From: JADYZU01 sp964443055
GTDB lineage: Bacteria; Pseudomonadota; Alphaproteobacteria; Rhodobacterales; Rhodobacteraceae
Assembly (NCBI GenBank): GCA_964443055.1
Contig: CAYUBT010000047.1
Span: 1-15,811 of the forward strand
DNA: 15,811 nt
Direction: 5' to 3'
Shown: positions 6,721 to 14,006 of the stretch, one piece after another
How the letters are laid out: each line of letters opens with the position of its first letter
How positions within the stretch are numbered: position 1 is the first letter of the stretch
The notes under the pieces: model-generated
What the model was told of the DNA's origin: nothing
What the model saw: the letters and a program-made list of their open reading frames with translations, nothing else
Databases searched by the model: none
Position numbers and translations under genes: made by a program

Positions 6721-7895
6721 CGCAAGGGGTGCTGAACATCGGCCTGATCGGCTCGGGCTTCATGGGACAGGCCCATGCCGACGCCTACAGCCGCGCCGCA
6801 CTTCTCTATCGCAACCTGCCCTTGCGGCCCGTGCTCCACACGCTGGCCGATGCCACCCCCGAAATCGCCGCCGATGCCGCCCGGCGCTTCGGCTTCGCGC
6901 ATTCGACCGGCGACTGGCGCGCGATGGTGGCCGACCCCGGGATCGACGTCGTGGACATCACCACGCCCAACGCCATGCATTTCGAGATGGCGCTCGCCGC
7001 CATCGAGGCGGGCAAGCATGTCTATTGCGAAAAGCCGCTGACAGTGACGGTGGAGGATGCCGAAACGCTCACTGCCGCCGCCGAGGCAAAGGGCGTCAGG
7101 ACCATGGTCGCCTTCAACAACATCAAGACCCCGGCCGCACTGCTGGCAAGACAGCTGATCGAACGTGGCGACATCGGACGGCCAACCCGGTTTCGGGGCT
7201 GGTTCGATCAGGGTTTCTTCAACGATCCCGACATGCCCTGGTCCTGGCGCTGTTCGCGCACGGAGGCGGGCACGGGCTCGCTCGGCGATCTGGGCAGCCA
7301 TGCGATCAGCGTTGCGCAGTTTCTCATGGGACCGGTCGAGAGCGTGGTCGGACAGGAGCAGACATTCTTCCCGACTCGACCCGCCTCCGGCGGCGGCTCG
7401 GGCTACGGGGCAAGAGCCACTGCTGATGCTCCGCGGCGCGAGGTCGAGAACGAGGACCAGTTCCAGGCGCTGGTGCGCTTTGCCAGCGGCGCGGGCGGCA
7501 CGATTGAAAGCTCGCGCATCGCCGCCGGCCGCGTGTTCGGCGTCTGGTGGGAGGTTTCGGGAACCGAGGGCACGATCCTCATGGATGGCGAACGCTTCAA
7601 CGAACTGAAAATCGCACGCTACAGCGACGACAAGGCGGATCGCGGTTTCAAGACGATCCTCGCAGGCAGCCAGGTGCCGCAGTTCGACGCCTTCTTCGGC
7701 TTCGATTTTGCCGGAGGGGGCCTGGGATATTTCGACGTGAAGGTGATCGAGGTGCATGACCTGATCCAGGGCATCGCCGGAGAGTCCGGCTGTTTCCCCG
7801 ACTTCCGCTTCGGGCTTGAAAACCTGCGCATCATCGACGCGATGGCGCGTTCGGCCGCCGGGGACCGGCGCATCACTCTGGAGGCCGCACCATGA
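6717..7895 (+). CDS. Gfo/Idh/MocA-family oxidoreductase, substrate unknown
   Basis: NAD(P)-dependent dehydrogenase of a sugar or polyol. The 392-residue protein has an N-terminal Rossmann fold with GSGFMG (12-17) and the family EKP motif with Lys106 (VYCEKPL, 102-108). The C-terminal substrate domain contains SLGDLGSHAIS (188-198), giving Asp191 and His195 spaced as in the Lys/Asp/His catalytic set of the family. It is longer than IolG and has an extra stretch rich in Gly/Ser/Ala (about residues 223-240). It starts in the ATGA overlap with the iolE-like gene and overlaps the next gene by 4 nt in the same way, so translation is coupled. It could oxidise a second position or stereoisomer (for example scyllo- or chiro-inositol) or a glycoside, but the sequence does not decide this. 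Confidence 0.9.
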   Translation: MTQGVLNIGLIGSGFMGQAHADAYSRAALLYRNLPLRPVLHTLADATPEIAADAARRFGFAHSTGDWRAMVADPGIDVVDITTPNAMHFEMALAAIEAGKHVYCEKPLTVTVEDAETLTAAAEAKGVRTMVAFNNIKTPAALLARQLIERGDIGRPTRFRGWFDQGFFNDPDMPWSWRCSRTEAGTGSLGDLGSHAISVAQFLMGPVESVVGQEQTFFPTRPASGGGSGYGARATADAPRREVENEDQFQALVRFASGAGGTIESSRIAAGRVFGVWWEVSGTEGTILMDGERFNELKIARYSDDKADRGFKTILAGSQVPQFDAFFGFDFAGGGLGYFDVKVIEVHDLIQGIAGESGCFPDFRFGLENLRIIDAMARSAAGDRRITLEAAP

Positions 7896-8905
7896 CCGGG
7901 ATCGCATTGATGGGCGCGGGGCGGATGGCCAGGGTCCATGCCGCCTCGATCGCCGAGGCGGGCGCGCATGTCGCGACGATCTACGACCCGGTGGATGCCG
8001 CCGCCCGTGCGCTGGCGGCAACGGCCGGCGCGCGCGTCTGCGCCAGCGCCGCCGAGGCCATGGGCGACAGCGCGGCGGATGCGATCATGATTGCCACGTC
8101 GTCGGACACGCATGTCACGCTCCTGCTTGAGGCCGTGCGCACCGGGAAGCCGATCCTGTGCGAAAAGCCGCTCGCCTCCAGCTTCGAGGAAGCGCGCGGT
8201 TTCGTGGCCGAGGTCGGGGAGGAGGCCGCACGGCGCATCTTCCTCGGCTTCAATCGCCGCTTCGACCGTGGCCATGCCTCCCTGCGCGAGGCGGTGAAGG
8301 CGGGGCGGATCGGCAGGCTCGAGCAGCTCACCATCACCAGCCGCGACCCCTACCCGCCACCGCTGGAATATATTCCCCGTTCGGGCGGACTCTTCCGTGA
8401 CATGATGATCCACGATTTCGACATGGCCCGGTCCATCGTCGGGCGCGACATCGTCTCGGTCACCGCGCATGGCTCCTCCGTGGTCGATCCCGAGATCGGC
8501 AGGCTGGGCGATGTGGACACCGCTTCGGTGACGATGCTTGCCGATGACGGCACGATCATCACCATCCTCAATTCCCGCCGCTCCGCCTTCGGCTACGACC
8601 AGCGGATCGAGGCCTTTGGCGCGCTCGGCATGGTCCTGTCGGACAACCCCCGCCAGTCGGGTTTTCGCAGGTTCACCGCCGAAGACCCCGGCACCGATGC
8701 GCCTATCCTCGAATTCTTCATGGAACGCTACGGGCCGAGCTACACCGCCGAGATCCGCAGCTTCATCGCCTGCGCCAGCGAGGGGCGCGAGATGCCGGTC
8801 AATGCCGTGGACGGGCTCATGGCGATCTGGCTCGCCGAGGCGGCAACGATCTCGCTGAAAGAGGGACGCACCGTGCGCCTGACCAGACCTGAGGACGGGT
8901 TCTGA
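7892..8905 (+). CDS. iolG: Inositol 2-dehydrogenase-type oxidoreductase
   Basis: Probably oxidises myo-inositol, or a close relative, to the 2-keto form with NAD. The 337-residue length is normal for IolG. Motifs seen are GAGRMA (8-13) of the Rossmann fold, CEKPLASS with Lys92, GFNRRFDRGHASLREAV (119-135), LTITSRDPYPPP (146-157), and GGLFRDMMIHDFDMAR (165-180), in which Asp170 and His174 correspond to the catalytic Asp and His of inositol dehydrogenases. NSRRSAFGYDQRIE and MVLSDNP further on also follow the IolG pattern. The start overlaps the previous stop by 4 nt, and the next gene begins 1 nt after the stop. The match to IolG is clearly better than that of the preceding paralogue. Exact stereo-specificity remains open. 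Confidence 0.83.
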   Translation: MTGIALMGAGRMARVHAASIAEAGAHVATIYDPVDAAARALAATAGARVCASAAEAMGDSAADAIMIATSSDTHVTLLLEAVRTGKPILCEKPLASSFEEARGFVAEVGEEAARRIFLGFNRRFDRGHASLREAVKAGRIGRLEQLTITSRDPYPPPLEYIPRSGGLFRDMMIHDFDMARSIVGRDIVSVTAHGSSVVDPEIGRLGDVDTASVTMLADDGTIITILNSRRSAFGYDQRIEAFGALGMVLSDNPRQSGFRRFTAEDPGTDAPILEFFMERYGPSYTAEIRSFIACASEGREMPVNAVDGLMAIWLAEAATISLKEGRTVRLTRPEDGF

Positions 8906-8906
8906 C

Positions 8907-9701
8907 ATGATCGACTGCGCCACCCGCCACCGCGATACCATCGCCCTCGTCACCGGCGGCGCGCAGGGCGTCGGCCTCGCCATCGCCACACGGCTCGCGG
9001 ACGAGGGCTGCACGCGGCTGCTCCTGACCGGACGCAGCGCTGGCAAGGGTGCGCGGGCGGTGGCAGACTTCGCTGCGCGCGGGGTCAGCGCCGTCTTCGT
9101 GCCGCTCGACCTTCAGGACACGGCAGGCTGCCTCGCTCTGATCGAGCGCGGCATGGCCGAATTCGGCACGCTCACCGCGCTGGTGAATGCGGCAGCGCTC
9201 GGTGCACGGGGGACGATCACCGACACCTCGCCCGAGCTTTTCGACGAGATGTTCGCCACCAATGTGCGCGGGCCGTTCTTCCTGATGCAGGGCTTCGTAC
9301 AGCACCGGCTGGCGCAGGGCGGCGGCGGTGCGATCCTCAACATCCTGTCGAACTGCGCGCATTGCGGGCAATCCTACCTCGCCGCCTATTCGGGCTCGAA
9401 AGGGGCGCTTGCGACGCTGACCAAGAATGTCGCCAACGCCCACCGTTTCGACCGCATCCGCTGCAACGCGATCCTGCCGGGCTGGATGGACACGCCGGGC
9501 GAGGATGCCACGCAACGCAGATACCACGGCGCGACCGATGGCTGGCTGGAACGCGCCGAGGCTGCGCAGCCCATGGGGCAACTGGCCAGACCCGGCCAGC
9601 TTGCCGCGCTTGCCGCCTATCTTCTGGGGCCGGAGGCCGGCGTCATGACCGGGGCCCTCGTCGACTACGACCAGAACATACCGGGTGCCTATCCCGAATA
9701 G
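8907..9701 (+). CDS. Short-chain dehydrogenase/reductase (SDR)
   Basis: Classical SDR oxidoreductase of 264 residues, acting in the cytoplasm. The cofactor loop TGGAQGVG (16-23), the NAA motif (94-96), Asn119, Ser148 and the YSGSK active site (Tyr161, Lys165) are all present. An arginine after the second strand (LLLTGR, Arg43) hints at NADP(H), but this is not certain. The ATG lies 1 nt after the iolG-type stop. The gene ends with TAG, followed by a 48-nt gap to the transporter. In this operon it most likely carries out a further oxidation or reduction of the cyclic keto-polyol or its product. It is not one of the standard iol genes, so the role cannot be named. Confidence 0.9.
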   Translation: MIDCATRHRDTIALVTGGAQGVGLAIATRLADEGCTRLLLTGRSAGKGARAVADFAARGVSAVFVPLDLQDTAGCLALIERGMAEFGTLTALVNAAALGARGTITDTSPELFDEMFATNVRGPFFLMQGFVQHRLAQGGGGAILNILSNCAHCGQSYLAAYSGSKGALATLTKNVANAHRFDRIRCNAILPGWMDTPGEDATQRRYHGATDGWLERAEAAQPMGQLARPGQLAALAAYLLGPEAGVMTGALVDYDQNIPGAYPE

Positions 9702-9749
9702 AGACCCGGATGCACCGCTCGCAAGAGCATTCACCAAGGGGAGACCACA

Positions 9750-10661
9750 ATGAAGAAGCTGATGATCACCGCCGCAGCCATCGCCTTTGCAGGCACCATG
9801 GCCCAGGCCGAGCGTTACGTCATGATCACCCACACCCAGGGGACCGACCCGTTCTGGCCCGTGGCCGAGAAAGGCGCGCGCGACGCGGCCGAGGATGTGG
9901 GGGCGGAGTTCGAATACAACTTCCCGCCCACGGGCGACATGGCGGACATGGCCCGTCTGATCGAAGCCGCAGCCGCAACCCAGCCTGACGGCATCGTCGT
10001 CTCGCTGCCCGACCCGGATGCACTCGGCGGTGCGATCCGGGCGGCGGTCGATGCGGGGATTCCCGTCATCACCATCAATTCGGGGCTCGAGGATTCCGCC
10101 AATGTCGGCGCGCTCATGCATGTGGGCCAGCCGGAAGACCTCGCGGGGCAGCGCGCAGGCGAACGGGCGCTGGCCGAGGGCGTGACCCATGGTCTCTGCG
10201 TGACCCAGGAATCCTTCAACGCGGGGCTCGTCTCGCGCTGCGAAGGCTATTTCGCGGGGCTCGGGCAGGAACTGAACATGCACGACGTCTCGAACGACGT
10301 GGCCGAGATCCGCGCCCGCACCTCGGCGGCGCTGCAGGCCGATCCCGCGATCGACGGCATCCTCGCCACCGGCCCGCATGTCTGCGAGGCGGCGGCAGAA
10401 GCCATCGCCGACGTGGGTGCCGAGGTCCATCTGTCCTGCTTCGACCTGACGCCGGGCATCATCGACCTGATCCTCGCGGGCGACGTGGAATACACCATCG
10501 ACCAGCAGCAGCGCCTGCAGGGCTATCTGCCGATCATCTTCCTCCACCTCTACAACACCGGCGCAGGGCTCCTGCCGGGCGCGAACGTGCCCTCCGGCCC
10601 GGGCTTCGTCGATGCTTCGAACGCCGAGGGCGTCGCCGCGCTCGCAGGCGTGGACCGCTGA
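9750..10661 (+). CDS. Periplasmic sugar/inositol-binding protein of an ABC transporter
   Basis: Captures the transported sugar or polyol in the periplasm and delivers it to the permease encoded next door. The N-terminus MKKLMITAAAIAFAGTMAQA is a clear Sec signal peptide with cleavage after residue 20. The mature part is a type-1 periplasmic-binding fold (ribose/fructose/inositol class). It has HTQGTDPFWPVAEKGARDAA (28-47), DGIVVSLPDPDAL (80-92) and the late strand TIDQQQRLQGYLP (249-261). Total length is 303 residues. The mature protein has four cysteines (150, 164, 212, 230), more than is usual for this family. The start follows AAGGGGAGA at good spacing. It is first of the SBP-permease-ATPase set, the order of rhizobial frcBCA. 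Confidence 0.93.
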   Translation: MKKLMITAAAIAFAGTMAQAERYVMITHTQGTDPFWPVAEKGARDAAEDVGAEFEYNFPPTGDMADMARLIEAAAATQPDGIVVSLPDPDALGGAIRAAVDAGIPVITINSGLEDSANVGALMHVGQPEDLAGQRAGERALAEGVTHGLCVTQESFNAGLVSRCEGYFAGLGQELNMHDVSNDVAEIRARTSAALQADPAIDGILATGPHVCEAAAEAIADVGAEVHLSCFDLTPGIIDLILAGDVEYTIDQQQRLQGYLPIIFLHLYNTGAGLLPGANVPSGPGFVDASNAEGVAALAGVDR

Positions 10662-10684
10662 TCGCGGCCCGAATGCAGGAAAGG

Positions 10685-10729
10685 GACCGGCCCGCGGGGG
10701 CCGGTCGGGGGTGGCCCGGACTCCGGGCC
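10685..10729 (+). other. Pair of strong hairpins between binding protein and permease genes
   Basis: Two stems lie in the 109-nt gap. GACCGGCCC (10685-10693) pairs perfectly with GGGCCGGTC (10698-10706) over a GCGG loop. GGCCCGG (10713-10719) pairs with CCGGGCC (10723-10729) over ACT. No T-run directly follows. Structures here are commonly found between binding-protein and permease genes. They protect the upstream mRNA or partly end transcription, so that binding protein is made in excess. That role is inferred. Confidence 0.6.
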
Positions 10730-10770
10730 GCCCCGCCCCGTCATTTCATATCCTTCGCCTCCGGGAGAAC

Positions 10771-11919
10771 ATGACATTGGCCCAGGAACCCGTATCCCCC
10801 TCACCCGCCCCGCAGCGAAGCGAAGCCGACCGCCTCGCGCGGCGCGGCCGTTTCGATACGCTGGTGCGCCGCCCCGAGATCGGCTCGTTCCTCGTCATGG
10901 TCGCGGTCATCGTCGCCATCGGCTTCGCCTCGGGCGGGGTCGCCTTCAATCCGCTGGGCCTGAAGAACAATCTCGCGATCATCTCGCAATACGGGATCAT
11001 CGCCGTAGGGGCGTCGCTGCTGATGATCGCCGGGGATTTCGACCTGTCCATCGGCTCGATGATCGGCTTTGCCGGCATGTGCATGGCAATGATGCTGAAA
11101 TGGGGCCTGCCCTTCGGCCTCGGCCCGGCCACGCCCTTCACGGCCTTCGCCATCACGCTGGTGCTCACCCTGTCCATCGGCTGGCTCATCGGCACGATCG
11201 TCGTGCGCTCGGGCCTGTCGAGCTTCATCGTTACGCTGAGTTTCCTGTTCCTGCTGCGCGGCCTGACCGAGGTCTTCTTCCGCCTGATCAACCAGTCGAC
11301 CCAGATTTCCGGCCTGCCCGATTTCAAGGAGGACTCCTGGTTCGCGAGCCTCTTCGGCGGCCAAAGCTTCCAGTGGCTCTATGACATCTGGTTCGCAACG
11401 GGCGGGAACATCAATCGCCAAGGCGAGCAATGGGTGACCGGCCTCGACGCGCGCGTGGCCTGGTGGATCGTCGTAGCGGCCGTGGCCTGGATCGTGCTGT
11501 CGCGCACCCAGGCAGGCAACTGGATCTTCGCCACCGGCGACAATTCCGAAGCCGCCCGCGCCAATGGCGTGCCCGTGGACCGGGTGCGGATCGGGCTGTT
11601 CATGACCACCGCCCTCTGCGCCACGATCTTCGCCGCCTGCCAGGTCTTCGACACCAACACGGCCGATGCGGCCAAGGGCAATCTCAAGGAACTCGAGGCC
11701 ATCGCCATCGCCGTCGTGGGCGGCACGCTGATGACGGGCGGCTTCGGTTCGATCCTCGGCGTGATCTTCGGTGCCGTGACCTTCGGCCTTGTCGCCAATG
11801 CCGTGTTCTTCATCCCGGCGATCGACGGCAGTTATTACCGCGTCTTCGTCGGCATCGTCCTGCTCATCGCCGTCTTCCTCAACGAAAGCGTGCGCAAGCG
11901 GATCACGGGGGGAATCTGA
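10771..11919 (+). CDS. ABC sugar transporter permease (BPD_transp_2 type)
   Basis: Inner-membrane channel of the sugar or inositol importer. The 382-residue protein has a polar N-terminal tail of about 37 residues and then roughly ten hydrophobic segments, for example at 38-57, 68-88, 123-144, 149-170, 227-243, 273-293, 309-325, 328-349 and 356-372. GDFDLSIGS (88-96) corresponds to the GGIDLSVGS motif of RbsC/FrcC permeases. EAIAIAVVGGTLMTGGFGS (309-327) is the characteristic late motif. The ATG at 10771 follows GGGAGA closely and is preferred; the frame is open upstream only through the hairpin region. The stop is 1 nt before the ATPase start codon. Confidence 0.95.
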   Translation: MTLAQEPVSPSPAPQRSEADRLARRGRFDTLVRRPEIGSFLVMVAVIVAIGFASGGVAFNPLGLKNNLAIISQYGIIAVGASLLMIAGDFDLSIGSMIGFAGMCMAMMLKWGLPFGLGPATPFTAFAITLVLTLSIGWLIGTIVVRSGLSSFIVTLSFLFLLRGLTEVFFRLINQSTQISGLPDFKEDSWFASLFGGQSFQWLYDIWFATGGNINRQGEQWVTGLDARVAWWIVVAAVAWIVLSRTQAGNWIFATGDNSEAARANGVPVDRVRIGLFMTTALCATIFAACQVFDTNTADAAKGNLKELEAIAIAVVGGTLMTGGFGSILGVIFGAVTFGLVANAVFFIPAIDGSYYRVFVGIVLLIAVFLNESVRKRITGGI

Positions 11920-11920
11920 C

Positions 11921-12700
11921 ATGGCCGAACCGATCATCCGCGCCGAGAATCTGGTCAAGCGTTTCGGCCCGTTCACGGCGCTCGACGGCATCGACCTCGA
12001 GATTCACAAGGGCGAGGTCCACGCGCTTCTGGGCGACAACGGCGCGGGCAAGTCCACACTCATCAAGATCCTCTCGGGCGTCCACAGGCCGACCGGCGGG
12101 CAGCTCTATGTCGAGGGACGGCCCGTCACCTTCCATTCGCCCCGCGACGCCACCGCACATGGAATCGGCACGGTCTATCAGGATCTCGCGCTCAATCCGC
12201 TCATGTCGGTGACGCGCAACTTCTTCATGGGCCGCGAGCTGAAGAAAGGACCCGGCGCCTTCGGCCTGCTCGACATGAAGAGGATGAACGAGATCACCCA
12301 TGCCGAAATGATCAAGATCGGCATCAACATCTCGGACCCGGGCCAGGCCGTGGGCACGATGTCGGGCGGCCAGCGCCAGACCCTCGCCATCGCGCGCGCG
12401 ATCCATTTCGGCGCGAAGGTGCTGATCCTCGACGAGCCGACCTCGGCCCTTGGCCAGAAGCAGCAGATGGAAGTGCTCAAGACGATGATGCGCGTGCGGA
12501 AGCGCGGCGACATCGCCATCATCTTCATCACCCATAACGAGATTCACTCGAAACTGGTGGCCGACCGCTACACTTTCCTTGCGCTCGGCGAGGTGATCGG
12601 CGGCGGAACACGCGAGGACCTCGCAGGCGAGGACATCCGCCGCCTGATGGCCGGAGGCCAGGAAATCGCCGATCTGGAACGCGAATTGCAGGAGGTGTAA
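11921..12700 (+). CDS. ABC sugar transporter ATP-binding protein (single nucleotide-binding domain)
   Basis: Powers the importer by ATP hydrolysis on the cytoplasmic face. The 259-residue protein holds one complete nucleotide-binding domain. It has the Walker A motif GDNGAGKST (38-46), Q-loop Gln87, signature SGGQRQ (148-153), Walker B VLILDEP (Asp171, Glu172), D-loop SALG and switch His205. RbsA/IatA-type ATPases have two fused domains (~500 residues). The single-domain form matches the FrcA type, which works as a homodimer. The gene is intact and full length for that type. It is last in the operon, and a tRNA gene follows after 55 nt. No clear terminator was found between them, so some read-through into the tRNA is possible. 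Confidence 0.95.
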   Translation: MAEPIIRAENLVKRFGPFTALDGIDLEIHKGEVHALLGDNGAGKSTLIKILSGVHRPTGGQLYVEGRPVTFHSPRDATAHGIGTVYQDLALNPLMSVTRNFFMGRELKKGPGAFGLLDMKRMNEITHAEMIKIGINISDPGQAVGTMSGGQRQTLAIARAIHFGAKVLILDEPTSALGQKQQMEVLKTMMRVRKRGDIAIIFITHNEIHSKLVADRYTFLALGEVIGGGTREDLAGEDIRRLMAGGQEIADLERELQEV

Positions 12701-12708
12701 ACCGCCAC

Positions 12709-12737
12709 TGGACGCGGGCTGCAGGTCTGCCTAGAAG
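12709..12737 (+). promoter_or_regulatory. Candidate promoter of tRNA-Ser
   Basis: TGGACG (12709-12714) lies 17 nt upstream of TAGAAG (12732-12737). This predicts a transcription start near 12744, about 12 nt before the tRNA. The spacing fits a sigma-70-type promoter and the CTAGAAGCGC stretch resembles stable-RNA promoters of related bacteria. The match is moderate. Confidence 0.4.
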
Positions 12738-12755
12738 CGCCCGGACACGCCCAGC

Positions 12756-12845
12756 GGTGGGTTGGCCGAGCGGTCGAAGGCACCGGTCTTGAAAACCGGC
12801 AAGGGGGAAACCCCTTCCAGGGTTCGAATCCCTGACCCACCGCCA
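12756..12845 (+). tRNA. tRNA-Ser (anticodon UGA)
   Basis: A 90-nt class II tRNA. The acceptor stem pairs GGTGGGT (12756-12762) with ACCCACC (12835-12841), followed by G and an encoded CCA. The anticodon arm is CCGGT-CTTGAAA-ACCGG, giving TGA, which reads UCA and by wobble other UCN serine codons. The long variable arm (GGGGG AAA CCCC) is the serine hallmark, and the T-arm GGGTTCGAATCCC is canonical. The 3' end is directly followed by TTTT. Confidence 0.98.
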
Positions 12846-12879
12846 TTTTGGTCCACCTCTGGGCACGCCATCGGACCCG

Positions 12880-13337
12880 ATGGAAACGACGATGCGCCGC
12901 ATTGATACCGGACAGGGCGGCAACCGGATCATCACCCGGACCTTCGCAACCTACGAACCCGACATGGCCGCGAGCAAGGCCAGCCTTGCCCATGCGACCC
13001 GGCTGCAGATGCGGAAATTTTGGCACGCTTTCCTCAACTGGCCGGTATCCGGCAGGAATGGAGCTGGGCAGGCCATCTCTGCCTTTCGCGCAATGACGTC
13101 GCGATCATGCGGGAGCTAGACAGCGGGTTCTATGCGGCCTGTGTCTGCAACGGGCTGGGAACGACGCGCAGCACCCTGACCGGGATCGGTGCCGCCGAAC
13201 TCGCCAGCGGCGCGACCAGCGAGGTGACGCGGCATTTCCTCGCCCAGAACCTGCCACCACACCTGCCGCCCCCGCCGCTCTCCACGATCGGTGCCACCCT
13301 CTACCTGCGCTGGAAGGAGTGGCGCGCGCGAGGAATG
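12880..13337 (+). pseudogene. Remnant of an FAD-dependent (DAO-type) oxidoreductase, truncated and frameshifted
   Basis: Two overlapping frames together give about 150 residues that look like the C-terminal part of a DadA/PuuB-like FAD-dependent amine oxidoreductase. The first frame (from 12880) reads RIITRTFATYEPDM and LQMRKF. At about 13015-13020 the reading moves to the other frame: ARFPQLAGIRQEWSWAGHL, then VCNGLGTTRSTLTGIGAAEL, the glycine-rich FAD-binding end of the family, and STIGATLYLRWKEWRARG. One missing T in the run at 13017-13020 explains the shift. The N-terminal FAD domain is absent and the fragment begins close to the 3' end of tRNA-Ser. No in-frame stop is seen at the expected C-terminus. 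The family call is from recognised motifs; that it is dead is inferred from truncation plus frameshift. The ends are approximate. Confidence 0.75.
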
Positions 13338-13398
13338 ACGCGCGCCAGCTCTCGCGACCGCGATACTGTGGCCGCGCCCGGCCTCGCACCGCCCGTGA

Positions 13399-13459
13399 CG
13401 GCTGCCGATCATGGCCGACCCCCGCACGGGCAGCCGCGAACCGGGACCGACAGTCGGTC
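13399..13459 (-). terminator. Inverted repeats at the 3' end of the cyclophilin operon (weak terminator candidate)
   Basis: GACCGA (13445-13450) and TCGGTC (13454-13459) form a perfect 6-bp stem that overlaps the stop codon of the exported cyclophilin. Further on, CGGCTGCC (13399-13406) pairs with GGCAGCCG (13429-13436) around a 22-nt loop. No T-tract follows on the minus strand, so the terminator call is tentative. Between the FAD-oxidoreductase remnant and this point nothing else is seen. Confidence 0.35.
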
Positions 13460-14006
13460 AGTCGAGCACCCGCATCCGCACCATCACATCGGGCGCGCCC
13501 TGAACGGCACCCGAACGCGGGTCGCCGCGCCTGATCGCGTCGAGCACGTCCAGCCCGCCGGTCACTTCGCCCACCACGGTATATTGCCCGTTCAGATGCG
13601 GCGCGTCGGCGAACATGATGAAGAACTGGCTGTTGGCAGAATCGGGGTTCATGCTCCGGGCCATTCCGACCACGCCGCGCGTGAAGGGAATGTCGGAAAA
13701 TTCCGCCGCGAGATCGGGCCGGTCCGAGCCGCCCGTCCCCGCCGCCGACAGATCGCCGCCCGCGCGGCCATATTGCACATCGCCGGTCTGCGCCATGAAG
13801 CCGTCGATCACGCGATGAAAGACGACCCCGTCATAGGCACCCGCGCGCGCCAGGTCGAGGATGCGCTCGACATGGTTCGGTGCGGCCTCCTCGTTCAACT
13901 CGATGGTGATGGTGCCATTGGCCTCGCCCTCGACATCGATGGCGATCCCGGCGGCAAGGGCCGGGCTGGCGGCGAGCGCCGCGAGAAACGCGAGATTACG
14001 CAACAT
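13458..14006 (-). CDS. Exported peptidyl-prolyl cis-trans isomerase (cyclophilin type)
   Basis: Cyclophilin that speeds proline isomerisation, here most likely in the periplasm. Residues 1-18 or 19 (MLRNLAFLAALAASPALAA) form a Sec signal peptide. The core carries FHRVIDGFMAQTGD (63-76) with catalytic Arg65, Phe70, Met71 and Gln73, then NSQFFIMF (125-132). As in many bacterial cyclophilins, the late active-site histidine region reads YTVVGEV. Length is 182 residues. The start codon lies inside the 3' end of the upstream ppiB-type gene (11-nt overlap), with AAGGTGG before it, so the two are translated together. Confidence 0.93.
   Translation of the reverse strand: MLRNLAFLAALAASPALAAGIAIDVEGEANGTITIELNEEAAPNHVERILDLARAGAYDGVVFHRVIDGFMAQTGDVQYGRAGGDLSAAGTGGSDRPDLAAEFSDIPFTRGVVGMARSMNPDSANSQFFIMFADAPHLNGQYTVVGEVTGGLDVLDAIRRGDPRSGAVQGAPDVMVRMRVLD

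Noticed and set aside
8817..10547. 576-residue minus-strand open frame
   Set aside because: It lies opposite the SDR and binding-protein genes, which both have clear family motifs. The antisense translation shows no domain.
13089..13100. CGCGCAATGACG resembling an arm of the dispersed repeat
   Set aside because: It encodes the SRND residues within the remnant's conserved reading frame and has no partner arm nearby, so it is most simply a coding coincidence.
12756..13457. Genomic-island attachment site at tRNA-Ser with a downstream direct repeat
   Set aside because: I looked for a second copy of the tRNA 3' end and for an integrase gene in the window and saw neither, so no island can be called.
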